A DNA stretch of 39,892 nt from a bacterium (lineage in GTDB: Bacteria > SZUA-79 > Acidulodesulfobacterales > Acidulodesulfobacteraceae), in assembly GCA_021789605.1 (NCBI GenBank), contig JAJYJI010000008.1, positions 1 through 39,892 on the forward strand, given 5' to 3'. Shown in pieces: positions 1 to 8,111 of this stretch. The notes beneath the pieces are model-generated. The model was not told the origin of the DNA, did no database searches, and saw nothing but the letters and a program-made list of their open reading frames with translations. A program made the position numbers and the translations under genes. Each line of letters starts with the position of its first letter. Within the stretch, counting starts at the first letter, position 1.

Positions 1-259
1 GCTTGTATAAAAACGTCTGCGAAAAACCCGGATTTATCAAAGTAAAATCGCCGCCGTCCCGTATGAGGGAAACGTCGCCGTCCAAATCATATCCGTCTTC
101 GCCGAACTCCGATACCCGCCCTTCGGCACTGAAAGACGCGTAAAGGACGATATATAAAAAACGGCCTTCTATTTTGCCTACGTATCCTTTAAATTTTTTT
201 TTTGGCGTTTCTAAAATTATGTCCTGATTCTTATAAAAATAATTTTCTAAATTATCCAT
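1..259 (-). CDS. partial protein, PilZ-N / flagellar-brake-like N-terminus
   Basis: An open frame of at least 86 codons starts at ATG 259 and runs off the left edge of the window without a stop. The peptide begins MDNLENYFYKNQDIIL and continues with short alternating beta-type segments (KKFKGYVGKIEGRFLYIVLY). This resembles the N-terminal barrel that precedes PilZ domains in YcgR-type proteins, but the C-terminal part that would carry RxxxR and DxSxxG is outside the window. It starts 16 bases after the stop of the small helical gene upstream, so the two are probably co-transcribed. It could equally be an uncharacterised beta-rich protein. The PilZ assignment is an inference from the fold pattern and the motility context. 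Confidence 0.5.
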   Translation of the reverse strand, partial: MDNLENYFYKNQDIILETPKKKFKGYVGKIEGRFLYIVLYASFSAEGRVSEFGEDGYDLDGDVSLIRDGGDFTLINPGFSQTFLYK

Positions 260-275
260 AGTTTATCCTATTTGT

Positions 276-620
276 TTAAAGTAAATTGTTAACGCCGTAA
301 GCTTTCGCCGCGGCGGAAATTTTCTTAAGCATGGCAATCTTGTCTCCGGTTTCTTCTTTCCTGCCGTTAAGGGCGTCCATGATAATTTTATCCAGCCGGA
401 TTATGTGCGCCAATTTTTCTTTAAGCTTCGATGCGGTTTTCTTATTTTCGTAAGACGGATTTATTCTTGACAGAAGGGAAGTTAAAAAAACTTTTCTTTG
501 GAATAAATGTCCTATATTGGAATAATTTTCCCTTCCTTCGGAAAGGATGAGGATTATATATTTATCGGCTATAATAATTTCGTCCGAAATTTTTATTTTT
601 AATTCGACTGAATTTCTCAT
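276..620 (-). CDS. small helical protein, possibly FliT/FlgN-type flagellar chaperone
   Basis: This encodes 114 residues that look almost entirely alpha-helical and charged, with no signal peptide or membrane segment. Size, heptad-like leucines (FLTSLLSRI, KLKEKLAHII) and a C-terminal end of the type KAYGVNNLL resemble the small FliT/FlgN-like export chaperones found in flagellar loci, but no motif is diagnostic. It lies directly upstream of the partial PilZ-N-like gene and is divergent from the signalling operon starting at 781. No clear Shine-Dalgarno sequence precedes ATG 620. It could instead be an unrelated hypothetical protein; the flagellar link rests on neighbourhood and size. Confidence 0.5.
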   Translation of the reverse strand: MRNSVELKIKISDEIIIADKYIILILSEGRENYSNIGHLFQRKVFLTSLLSRINPSYENKKTASKLKEKLAHIIRLDKIIMDALNGRKEETGDKIAMLKKISAAAKAYGVNNLL

Positions 621-663
621 AAATATTTTAACGCTTTTTAAGGAAATATTATGAAAATATTAC

Positions 664-700
664 TTGTATATATATTTATAATTTTATAATATGATATAAT
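664..700 (+). promoter_or_regulatory. candidate sigma-70-type promoter region in the divergent spacer
   Basis: The 160-base spacer between the divergent genes at 620 and 781 is extremely AT-rich. A TTGTAT box (664-669) is followed 17 bases later by TAATAT (687-692), with another TATAAT at 695-700, oriented toward 781. A second -10-like box lies at 767-772, only 8 bases before ATG 781. AT richness makes chance matches likely, so this is a weak call. No sigma-54-type site was found here. Confidence 0.25.
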
Positions 701-780
701 ATTATGCAACCATTAAGAATTTAATGTTATTTTTTTAAATTTTAGCATTAATATGTTTTCCTGTTTTATATTATAAAATT

Positions 781-1116
781 ATGAAAAAAGTTCAGGTCGA
801 AAATCTTAAGGAAGGCGACGTGCTGTCTAAAGACATACTCTCGGCAAAGGGTCCCGTAGCGCTTAAGAAAGGCACCGTCTTAAATAAAAAATTCATAGAA
901 AAGATAAAAGACCTTCTTTCGCGTTCCGGCGGATTGGAGGATAGCTATATTTTTATCGAAGGAGACCGCGAAGTAAGCAAGGAAAATATAAAAAAAGACT
1001 TATCGGCATTGGAAAAAAGATTCGAAGGCACAGAAAACGACGATTTCATGAATAATATTAAAGAAATTATTAAATCGGTAATATTAAAAGACTTGGACGG
1101 AAGCGAAACTTTATGA
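781..1116 (+). CDS. small DUF3391-like (HD-GYP N-domain-like) protein
   Basis: This encodes 111 residues. The N-terminal half has the pattern VENLKEGDVLSKDIL, then KKGTVLNKKFIEKIK. This matches the short beta-rich region found in front of HD-GYP/HDOD signalling proteins ('v..LkpGmvLa.dv...G..ll.kGt.Lt...i..l'). The C-terminal half is helical and charged. Here the region is a free-standing gene whose stop overlaps the start of the HDOD gene in an ATGA (1113-1116), so the pair is translationally coupled and probably works as one unit. It has no catalytic motif of its own. There is no Shine-Dalgarno sequence before ATG 781; the transcript may be leaderless or nearly so. The family similarity is clear by pattern, but the function is unknown. 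Confidence 0.6.
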   Translation: MKKVQVENLKEGDVLSKDILSAKGPVALKKGTVLNKKFIEKIKDLLSRSGGLEDSYIFIEGDREVSKENIKKDLSALEKRFEGTENDDFMNNIKEIIKSVILKDLDGSETL

Positions 1117-2006
1117 ATTCATTAAACAAAGCCGGGAAAAAAGACAGTCTGGACGAGTTGATATCGACCGTTAAGAAAACCGAAAACATACCTACTCTTC
1201 CAAAAGTCCTGCTCAAAATTTCCGAAGAAATGAACGGGGACAATTACTCTATAAAAAGTATCGGGGAATTGATGTCCCACGACGTTTCCCTTTCGGCAAG
1301 AATCTTAAGAATCGTCAATTCCCCTTTCTACGGATTTCCGCAAAGGATTTACAGCATAAACCACGCTATCGTCCTTCTGGGCGCAAACGTTCTGAAAAGC
1401 ATAATCATTTCCACTTCGGCTTTTACCTTAATGAAAGAAACCATGGAAGGATTATGGGAGCACAGCCTTTTCTGCGCCTTTACGGCCAAGCAAATTGCCG
1501 TAGCCCTGAACGCAAGAAATAAAATTAACGGCGCGAATAAAAATACCGGCAATATCGATTCGGATATCGCTTTTTCGTCCGGACTCCTGCACGATATCGG
1601 AAAAATCATCATAGCTACGACTTTCAAGGAAAATTTTAAGAAAATTACCGATATCGCCATAAACGACAAAAGGCCGCTGGTCGATATCGAATATGAAATG
1701 CTGAACGTTTCCCACGACCAGTTAGGCTATATGCTCATTAAGGAATGGAATCTGCCGGCATCCGTTTATCTGCCCATAAAATACCATCACAACGTTCACC
1801 TTGCCGACGATTATAAAACGGAAGCGGCCGTATTGAATCTTGCCGATTTTTTAACGCAGGCTTTGGGAATAGGCTACTCCGGTAGCCCCCACATAGAAAA
1901 AATTAACGGGGAAACCTTAAAAATATTGGGCATCGACATCGGTTTCATAAAATCCGTAATCGAAGAAATATACTCTTTTAAAGACGAACTTTATATATTT
2001 GATTGA
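1113..2006 (+). CDS. HDOD-domain signalling protein
   Basis: This encodes 297 residues. Residues about 15-215 match the HDOD domain: a start like STVKKTENIPTLPKVL, then the signature HDVSLSARILRIVNSPFYG and INHAIVLLGANVLKSII. An HD pair survives at H160-D161 (GLLHDIGKI), but the full metal-binding set of a true HD phosphohydrolase is not evident, as usual for HDOD proteins. These act as scaffolds or regulators in motility, chemotaxis and c-di-GMP pathways rather than as enzymes. It lies between the DUF3391-like gene (4-base overlap) and the GGDEF gene, forming a small signalling operon next to the flagellar genes. The domain assignment is secure; the partner and output are unknown. Confidence 0.85.
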   Translation: MNSLNKAGKKDSLDELISTVKKTENIPTLPKVLLKISEEMNGDNYSIKSIGELMSHDVSLSARILRIVNSPFYGFPQRIYSINHAIVLLGANVLKSIIISTSAFTLMKETMEGLWEHSLFCAFTAKQIAVALNARNKINGANKNTGNIDSDIAFSSGLLHDIGKIIIATTFKENFKKITDIAINDKRPLVDIEYEMLNVSHDQLGYMLIKEWNLPASVYLPIKYHHNVHLADDYKTEAAVLNLADFLTQALGIGYSGSPHIEKINGETLKILGIDIGFIKSVIEEIYSFKDELYIFD

Positions 2007-2058
2007 TTGCCCAATAAAACCGGCGGCGCGGACAAAATTTTATTTCGTTCTCATTATT

Positions 2059-3045
2059 ATGCCCAAAGACAGGAACAGCGCTCAAAAAATATTTATCGTA
2101 TCCGACGCCGCATCGCGATATAAAATTATTATCCCCGAAGAATTAAAAAAATACAATTTTATATCGTTCGATTCTTTTAATCAGGCTTATTATTCTGTTT
2201 ACGCTTCTCCTCCCCAGCTAATTTTAATAGCGCTCGAAAACTTTTCGAAGAAAGACTCTATATATAAAAAACAGCTTGGAATGATAGGAGATATGCAGCT
2301 CGACAATATGCTGAGCAATATCCCGATACTTTTTATACTCCCCGCCGATTTTGATTTTAACTGGATTAAAGCCGAAAAATGCTTCCTTAAAGATTACGTT
2401 AAAGAACCGCTTGGACCGTATGAGCTTAAATATAAGGTTGAAAATATCATGCACTCGTCAAAATCCGCTTTAGACGCAAATCCCTTGACAAAACTGCCCG
2501 GAAATTCTTCGATAATGGAATCGGTAAAAAATAAGCTCGAAGAAGGAGTAGATTTTTCTTTCGCCTATATCGATATCGACAACTTTAAATCCTACAACGA
2601 TAAATACGGCTTCCTAAGAGGGGACGAGGTTATTATGATGACGTCTAGGCTTATCGCTACTTCGGTTTACGATATATCCAAATCGAGAAAGAGAAACATA
2701 GAAAAATATGTATTCATAGGGCATATAGGCGGCGACGATTTCGTCGTAATGTCGTTTGCGGACGACATTATAGACATCTCAAATACCGTCGTCGGCAATT
2801 TCGATAAAATAATTTTATCGTTTTACGATAATACCGATAAACAAAGAGGATATATAGAAGCGTACGGCAGGAAAAAAAACATGGAAAATTTTCCCATAAT
2901 GAGCCTCTCCGTTGCCGTAATCCCCTACGCAAACAAAAAAATTACGCATTACGGCCAGATTAGCGAAATAGCTTCCGGCTTAAAGGCTTTAGCCAAGGAA
3001 AAACCGGGGTCTAACGTCATCGTGGATAAAAGAGAGGAGGGATAA
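2059..3045 (+). CDS. pseudo-receiver plus GGDEF-domain protein (probable diguanylate cyclase)
   Basis: This encodes 328 residues from ATG 2059. A TTG at 1999, overlapping the HDOD stop, would add 20 residues. Neither start has a clear ribosome site; ATG 2059 places the receiver-like fold (KIFIVSD) near the N-terminus as usual. Residues about 8-130 resemble a receiver, but the phosphoacceptor strand reads PQLILIALENF, so the expected Asp is missing, while the late Lys-Glu-Pro (VKEPLGPYEL) is retained. The C-terminal half is GGDEF: DIDNFKSYNDKYG, then GDEV, and the A-site IGGDDF at about residues 223-228. The two guanine-contacting positions (Asn of YND, Asp of GDEV; PleD N335 and D344) are present, favouring c-di-GMP synthesis. 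There is no RxxD inhibitory site upstream of GGDDF. Confidence 0.82.
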   Translation: MPKDRNSAQKIFIVSDAASRYKIIIPEELKKYNFISFDSFNQAYYSVYASPPQLILIALENFSKKDSIYKKQLGMIGDMQLDNMLSNIPILFILPADFDFNWIKAEKCFLKDYVKEPLGPYELKYKVENIMHSSKSALDANPLTKLPGNSSIMESVKNKLEEGVDFSFAYIDIDNFKSYNDKYGFLRGDEVIMMTSRLIATSVYDISKSRKRNIEKYVFIGHIGGDDFVVMSFADDIIDISNTVVGNFDKIILSFYDNTDKQRGYIEAYGRKKNMENFPIMSLSVAVIPYANKKITHYGQISEIASGLKALAKEKPGSNVIVDKREEG

Positions 3046-3090
3046 GCCCGCGTTTTTGCTTCTTTTACCCTGATTCTTATTTTATGTCCG

Positions 3091-3558
3091 CTATTTTACA
3101 ATCGGAAGTTTTTGCTTGACGGAATAGAGTTCGTTGTTCAGAACCGTCTGTATCGCTTTATTGTTCTTGGTATTAATAATGATGGGGCCTTTGAGGTTTA
3201 CGGTCGATAGACGCAAATCTTTAAAAATCGTAACTATTACGAACAGGATAACGTCGTTTTTATCGGAAAGATTAATGGCTTCTTTTTCTTCCTCTGTAAT
3301 TTGCGCGGCGTAATCTTTAAAAAAATAGTTCGGGTCGGCGACGATAAAGCAAAGCTCTTCTTTTTCTATGCTCTGCAGGATAAAAAAAGGCAGGTTCTTT
3401 TCCTTATTTACGTTAAGGATGCAATATTGTTTTAACGAACTGAATCCAAGTATAGGCTTAACGAATTCGATAATTTTCGTTTTTTTGACCGACACCCCCG
3501 CCGGATAATAAATGCTTTTAACTAAAATTTCTTCTTCGCAGCCGCCGATATTATTCAC
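3091..3558 (-). CDS. fliW: flagellar assembly factor FliW
   Basis: This encodes 155 residues with FliW-family landmarks: an early strand ending IIEFVKPILGFSSLKQYCIL, then LPFFILQSIE, CFIVADPNYFF and a late LKGPIIINTKNNKAIQTVL. FliW binds flagellin and, in the alternative state, CsrA, so that flagellin translation is released only when export is proceeding. Its gene is the last of the flgF-to-fliW run, 79 bases after csrA, in the order flgL-csrA-fliW. It faces the plus-strand GGDEF gene convergently, with 45 bases between the stops and no clear hairpin terminator. It is about 10-20 residues longer at the N-terminus than typical FliW. The flagellin gene it would control is not in the window. 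Confidence 0.92.
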   Translation of the reverse strand: MNNIGGCEEEILVKSIYYPAGVSVKKTKIIEFVKPILGFSSLKQYCILNVNKEKNLPFFILQSIEKEELCFIVADPNYFFKDYAAQITEEEKEAINLSDKNDVILFVIVTIFKDLRLSTVNLKGPIIINTKNNKAIQTVLNNELYSVKQKLPIVK

Positions 3559-3637
3559 TTATAAAACCCCTTATTATTTTTATCGTTAACTTATTTTTAC
3601 CGTTAAAATGAATTTAAATAAAATGAATTTAAATTTT

Positions 3638-3898
3638 TTACTTTTTTGTTTCTTTATTTGCCGGCGCAAATATGCGGCTGAGTCCGCCGAGTTCGGATAA
3701 ATCCGCCGGATTCAGAGCGTTGGAAGCGTTTATATTTTCGGTTTTAATAATATCGTAAAGCTCTTTTCTTAAAATGCCTATTTCCTTAGGGGCTTCTATT
3801 CCGATTTTTACCGTATTGCCGGCAATCGACATAATTTCAAGGGTAATATTTTCGCCTATTTTAATGCTTTCGCCGGTTTTTCTCGCAAGAATCAGCAT
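3638..3898 (-). CDS. csrA: carbon storage/translational regulator CsrA
   Basis: This encodes 86 residues. The first 60 match CsrA throughout: MLILARKTGESIKIG, VKIGIEAPKEIGILRKELY. The RNA-contacting residues Leu4 and Arg44 (E. coli numbering) are conserved. CsrA binds GGA motifs in mRNA leaders; in organisms with FliW it represses flagellin translation until FliW titrates it. The protein carries a tail of about 25 residues past the usual 61-residue length (NPADLSELGGLSRIF region). Such tails occur in the FliW-regulated class, where the C-terminal extension takes part in FliW binding. It sits between flgL and fliW on the same strand. Start ATG 3898 has only a weak upstream ribosome site. Confidence 0.95.
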   Translation of the reverse strand: MLILARKTGESIKIGENITLEIMSIAGNTVKIGIEAPKEIGILRKELYDIIKTENINASNALNPADLSELGGLSRIFAPANKETKK

Positions 3899-4006
3899 AA
3901 GAAAGAAAAGTTCAATAAAATTATAAATTCATTAGCATCAAAAAGGCGACGATAATAAATTTAATGATAATTTATAATTATAGCATTATTTAAAGATTTT
4001 ACCCTA

Positions 4007-4987
4007 TTATTTTAGATATTGAAGGAGCATAGGGGTTAGCGACGTAATATCTGAAGACGCTTCGAGCGTAGCCTGATAGGATTCCTGCGCCTGCGTTAAA
4101 TTCGTCATTGCCTGCGCGACGTTGACGTCCTGAGTTTGCCCCAGTAGCTGAGAGATATTGGACAATACGGTCTGGTAGCTTGTCTGCTGTTCGTTCAGCC
4201 TTTGCACGACGGTTCCGATATCCGCCTGGGCGGCCGTCATGGTATTTAATCCGTTCTGTATTCCTTTTATAATGCCGGAGGAATTTTGCTGATAAACTCC
4301 CGAAGAAAGCTCCTGCTGAAAAAGCGAAAGAACGGAAATCAGTCCGGAAGGAGTATAGGAACTTGATGAAGATGCCGGGTCGTTTCCAAATATAGCATCG
4401 GCTGTAAGCGATGGCGTTACCGTCTCGTTCTGCGTTATCTGGTAATTCTGGTTCGCGTCCGTTCCTGCATAGGTATAAACTTGATATTTAACAGGAGTAG
4501 CACTGCCCGAAGTCGTAGCCGCGGAAAAATAAGCGGTCGTAGTCGTATATGCCGGGGATAAATTTGGATTGTTCCCGGTAAAAATATTCTGACCGTTATA
4601 AGAGGTATCGGCAAACTGCGTAAGTTCGTTTATAATCTGTTCGACCTGCTGGGCGGCGGAGGTATCGTTCGCCTGAGTATTGGTTCCGTTCGCCATTTCG
4701 AGGGCGAGGGTGCTTGCCTGATTTACCACTCCGATTGCGTTGCTTATAGTGGACGAAGCTAAAGAACCTACGCTGTTTGCGAGGCTAACGTTGGAATTGT
4801 ACTGCGTTATAAGCGCCGTGCTGTTTTTATACGACAGGACGTTTACCATGCCGGAAGGATTATCCTGAGGATAGTTGATTTGCAAACCGCTCGATATCTG
4901 GCCCTGAAGGTTATAAACCTGCGTCGCTTCGTTGGTCAGTTCGTTATTAATGCTGTTATACAGCATATTATCGGTCATCTGAATCAT
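4007..4987 (-). CDS. flgL: flagellar hook-filament junction protein FlgL (HAP3)
   Basis: This encodes 326 residues. The conserved D0/D1 N-terminal region (MTDNMLYNSINNEL, QISSGLQINYPQDNPSGM) and a matching C-terminal helix (AQAMTNLTQAQESYQATLEA, ending MLLQYLK) are those of the flagellin-like junction protein FlgL. The middle (about 140-235) is variable and rich in Ser, Thr, Asn and Gln. It caps the FlgK zone and seeds the filament. A GAGG motif 7 bases before ATG 4987 supports this start over Met4. It is downstream of flgK, separated by 222 bases, and upstream of csrA-fliW. No signal peptide is present, as expected for a type III export substrate. Confidence 0.93.
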   Translation of the reverse strand: MIQMTDNMLYNSINNELTNEATQVYNLQGQISSGLQINYPQDNPSGMVNVLSYKNSTALITQYNSNVSLANSVGSLASSTISNAIGVVNQASTLALEMANGTNTQANDTSAAQQVEQIINELTQFADTSYNGQNIFTGNNPNLSPAYTTTTAYFSAATTSGSATPVKYQVYTYAGTDANQNYQITQNETVTPSLTADAIFGNDPASSSSSYTPSGLISVLSLFQQELSSGVYQQNSSGIIKGIQNGLNTMTAAQADIGTVVQRLNEQQTSYQTVLSNISQLLGQTQDVNVAQAMTNLTQAQESYQATLEASSDITSLTPMLLQYLK

Positions 4988-5127
4988 TTTTATGCCTCTT
5001 TTTTATCTTTTTATTCTAAACCGCCCAGCCCTTGCGGACTCAATCCTTAATAAAGGAGGGGGTTCATAAAATCTTTTATTTATCTGCCCTATTTACCCAG
5101 TTAATCCTTTTTTATTCCCGTCTTAAG

Positions 5128-5138
5128 CCCCCCCCCCC
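5128..5138. repeat. 11-base poly-C tract (poly-G on the flg coding strand)
   Basis: An uninterrupted run of 11 C (5128-5138) lies in the 222-base flgK-flgL spacer, about 140 bases upstream of the flgL start. The rest of the spacer is AT-rich with short inverted segments only, and I see no gene in it. Homopolymer tracts of this length are prone to slippage and to sequencing error. Confidence 0.9.
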
Positions 5139-5209
5139 GCCGCTTCTAAACGAGAACCGTCGGGCGCCGTCCTGACTTGGCGGTTACGGTTAATATATAT
5201 TATTTTTTA

Positions 5210-7594
5210 TTACGGCACGGTGTTAAGAAGAGCCGTCATAATGGCTTCGACCGAACTTGTAATCGCCGCCGCCGCCTGATAGGAATTCTGATAATTGACG
5301 AGGTCCGTCATCTGCTGGTTCATATTAACGCCGACGTACGATTGAAGTTGATTCTGCAAATTCGTCAGAACGGAAGTGGAATTGGTATAATTCGTGTTCG
5401 CGCTCTGCGACTGCGTTCCGATATTGGAAACTATGCCGGAATAATACGTCGAAACGGTCGAGCTCGTTCCGTTAATAGGCAAATTATTATTCTGAAGCGC
5501 GCCGAGGGCAAGCGCATTTTCGTTATTTCCTGCAAGCCCTATATCGTTCATCTGCGAAAGGGTAAGCGGCGTCTTAACGTTTGAAGTTATGCCGGAACCG
5601 TTCGTAGCAACCGAAGAAGACGGACTAAGCACGTTCGCCGTAAATGAATCGCCGTTTGAAGGCGTTCCGGTAAGGGTAACGTTAAAATTTTGAGCGGCCG
5701 TACTGCTGCTTCCGGGATAATGCTGATTACCGAAATTTATGGAATAAACATTTTGCCCGCTGGAATCGGTAGTCGGGGCGACTGCAAGATATTGAGTATT
5801 GCCTGTGGTTTCGTTATCTACGGTAAAAGCAGAAACCGTATCTCCCGACGAATAAGTGCTTCCCAAGGAAGACGAAGACGATAAAGTGACAGCCGTCGTA
5901 TTATTCGAACTGTTGTAGATTACTCCTGAAACGGTATATACATTGCCGCTTAGCTTATTTCCTATTAATATCTGTTGTCCACTTACGAAATTGTCGGCGG
6001 AATCTGAATTCGACGCAAAATTTCCGTTAACAGTAATCGAAGAAGCGCCGGAACTTGCAATTGCTGAGAGATTTGAAGCCAAGTATGTTATATTGTATTG
6101 CCCGCCTTCGTTGCTATGGCTGCCGGTTATATCGTAAGGGTTTATTACCGCGCCGGCGCTAATCGTCGCGTCGCCGGTATTCGCCGGGTTAACCGCCGTC
6201 GATACGGCGGATGCCGCCGCTACCTGAGAGGCCGTAAGGTTTGGGTTTACGGCCATAGTAAAAGCGGGATTAGTCGTCAATTGGTTGACAGTAAAGGTTT
6301 CATTATTGGTTAATGCAACTGCGGAAGAAGAAGTCGCAGTAGAAGTAATATTAACCGAGACGCCGTCGAATCCGATAGTGTAAACCGACTGTCCGAATGC
6401 GTTTATAGAAGGCGTTGAAGAGCTGACGGCAGAAGGGCTTAAAGTTTTACCGGTCGTATCGTTTGTTACCGAAAAAGTAGTTTTGCCGCCGGAAGTATTT
6501 GCCGTGAGCGTATATTTGTCTCCCGTCAAATCAGCCGGATTCGTTACCGTGCCGGTCGAAATAACGGCATCCGTAACGCTTGAACTTGCGGACGTAGTCA
6601 AATCGGGGCTAAAAAAATTGTTCCCCGTCGAGCCGTCTAAACCGTAGCCGCTTTGCTGCAAAGAATTTACGTTGTCGGTTACGGCCGCCGCAAGCGAATT
6701 AAGCTGGTTTATGTAAGACGGCGCCGCCGTCTGTTCGAAATTGACGTATGCCCCCAAACTGCCGCCGGTAATCTGATTTGTAACAGACTGTGCCGAGCCG
6801 TCCGGTCCCGTCCACATAATATCAAGATTTGCGGCGTTGGAAGGGTCAATCTGAGCCTGCAGATTAAAAGAGGAATCTGCGGATACCAAAGGAACGTTTC
6901 CTAAGGCTACGTCGGTCTTCCCGTTGCTATTGGTATAGTAGGAAACGTTAACCATCTGGGAAAGGCTGTTTATGGCCTGCATCTGTTCGTCCTGCAGTTC
7001 GTTCGCGTTGCTTCCCGCGTTGAGCGCGTATGTAATCTGTTGATTAAGTCCGGCTATCTGGGACGTCAGGCTGTTAATCTGGGGTATTTCCCCCTGAATG
7101 GAAGTATTGGTCGCCGATACCGTGTTCATTATAGTGGTGTAGGCGTTGTTTATGGACCCCGTAAGCGACTGCGCGTCGGATAATAAAGCCGTTCTCTGGG
7201 AAACATCGGACGGATTATTTGCGACGTTCTGAAAGTCGTTGAAAAACTGAGATATTTGGGAGCTGAAACCAGAGCCCGTCTGGTCGTTGAACAGGTTTTG
7301 AATCTGGTCTAATGCCTGATACTGGGTCGTAAAATAACTATTCTGGGTCGTTTCGTTATTGACCTCCGACTGTACAAATTCGTTCGTCGTTCTTTGAATC
7401 TGGTTTACGTTGACGCCGGTTCCATAGGTGTAAGGAGCGCCCACTACCGCGGGAGCTTCGGTTTCGAGCGGATTTTCGCTGTTATAAAAAGGGGTATTGA
7501 CGTTGGCGACGTTCTGGGAAACGGTATTCATAGCCGTCTGATTGGCCGTCATCGCGGAATCCGCGATATCGAGTATGTTGTTTACGGTAATCAT
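5210..7594 (-). CDS. flgK: flagellar hook-associated protein FlgK (HAP1), enlarged
   Basis: This encodes 794 residues. The N-terminus (ILDIADSAMTANQTAMNTVS, QNVANVNTPFYN) is the rod/hook-type motif. The helical D1 region (QFFNDFQNVANNPSDVSQRT) and the C-terminus (MTDLVNYQNSYQAAAAITSS) are classic FlgK. The protein is well over 100 residues longer than most FlgK (about 550-650). The extra length is in the central Ser/Thr/Asn-rich beta domains, roughly residues 330-680. FlgK is exported by the flagellar type III system and joins hook to filament. Its start directly abuts the stop of flgN (TAA at 7597-7595 then ATG 7594), coupling the chaperone to its substrate. flgL follows after a 222-base spacer. 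A few repeated motifs (DNETTGNTQY / NDTTGKTLS type) suggest internal duplication in the variable region. Confidence 0.94.
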   Translation of the reverse strand: MITVNNILDIADSAMTANQTAMNTVSQNVANVNTPFYNSENPLETEAPAVVGAPYTYGTGVNVNQIQRTTNEFVQSEVNNETTQNSYFTTQYQALDQIQNLFNDQTGSGFSSQISQFFNDFQNVANNPSDVSQRTALLSDAQSLTGSINNAYTTIMNTVSATNTSIQGEIPQINSLTSQIAGLNQQITYALNAGSNANELQDEQMQAINSLSQMVNVSYYTNSNGKTDVALGNVPLVSADSSFNLQAQIDPSNAANLDIMWTGPDGSAQSVTNQITGGSLGAYVNFEQTAAPSYINQLNSLAAAVTDNVNSLQQSGYGLDGSTGNNFFSPDLTTSASSSVTDAVISTGTVTNPADLTGDKYTLTANTSGGKTTFSVTNDTTGKTLSPSAVSSSTPSINAFGQSVYTIGFDGVSVNITSTATSSSAVALTNNETFTVNQLTTNPAFTMAVNPNLTASQVAAASAVSTAVNPANTGDATISAGAVINPYDITGSHSNEGGQYNITYLASNLSAIASSGASSITVNGNFASNSDSADNFVSGQQILIGNKLSGNVYTVSGVIYNSSNNTTAVTLSSSSSLGSTYSSGDTVSAFTVDNETTGNTQYLAVAPTTDSSGQNVYSINFGNQHYPGSSSTAAQNFNVTLTGTPSNGDSFTANVLSPSSSVATNGSGITSNVKTPLTLSQMNDIGLAGNNENALALGALQNNNLPINGTSSTVSTYYSGIVSNIGTQSQSANTNYTNSTSVLTNLQNQLQSYVGVNMNQQMTDLVNYQNSYQAAAAITSSVEAIMTALLNTVP

Positions 7595-8038
7595 TTATAC
7601 CCTCACCCCCGACCCTATCAAGACGTTTTTTAAAGGAAAAAAATCCGCATTATTAGCTCCAGACCTGTTATATATAGAGCTTTTATTAAAAGCGTCGGTT
7701 ATGAACGAAATAGTCAGCTGGCTATAATATATATTTTTTTTTATCAAGCCGTAAAACGCCGTATTTAAATTAGTTATTTCGGCCATTTCCGATTTAATCT
7801 TTTCTTTGACGCTTTCCAAATCTTCGTTGCCCGTTTCGATAAAAATTGGGCCGAAAGTTTTTATTCTTTCCGTTATATCTTTTAAAGCCGCCCTCTTATT
7901 ATTAAACAGGTCTAAATTGTTAAGCGGATTAAAATTTGTTTTTAACATTAAATATGACTCGCTAAGTTCTTTTTTTAACGTTAAAATAATTTTAAGAAGG
8001 CTTTCAAGGTTCTTTTTATTTTCTATTGCGCTGTTCAT
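7595..8038 (-). CDS. flgN: FlgN-like export chaperone for FlgK/FlgL
   Basis: This encodes 147 residues, mostly helical, cytosolic and without a signal peptide. The pattern of an N-terminal helix, a central segment with LNNLDLFNNKRAALKDITERI (the 'E/N-KR-xLl-xi' feature of FlgN) and a C-terminal helical region fits the FlgN family. The best support is position: directly upstream of and abutting flgK, downstream of flgM, as in many flgM-flgN-flgK-flgL clusters. FlgN binds the C-termini of FlgK and FlgL and delivers them to FlhA. The 73-base spacer to flgM holds a small inverted repeat (CTCTT / AAGAG, 8051-8064) and a GGCCGGCC palindrome, neither followed by a clear T-run. Confidence 0.8.
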   Translation of the reverse strand: MNSAIENKKNLESLLKIILTLKKELSESYLMLKTNFNPLNNLDLFNNKRAALKDITERIKTFGPIFIETGNEDLESVKEKIKSEMAEITNLNTAFYGLIKKNIYYSQLTISFITDAFNKSSIYNRSGANNADFFPLKNVLIGSGVRV

Positions 8039-8111
8039 ATATATAATAAAACTCTCTTAATAAAGAGCTGTAATGTTTATGTATTTTAAAAGGTTGGCCG
8101 GCCGTTTTCTC

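Noticed and set aside
3046-3090. Possible bidirectional terminator between the GGDEF gene and fliW
   Set aside because: T-rich runs are present, but no stem of useful length precedes them on either strand.
5177-5584. Plus-strand open frame of 135 codons (and several shorter ones up to 7633) inside flgK
   Set aside because: It is antisense to a well-supported flgK; the composition is Arg/Gly/Ile-rich as expected from reading the opposite strand, and no family pattern is present.
8090-8111. Terminator after flgM built on GGCCGGCC
   Set aside because: The palindrome has no loop and no T-run follows it in the flgM direction; flgN-flgK would be cut off from the operon.
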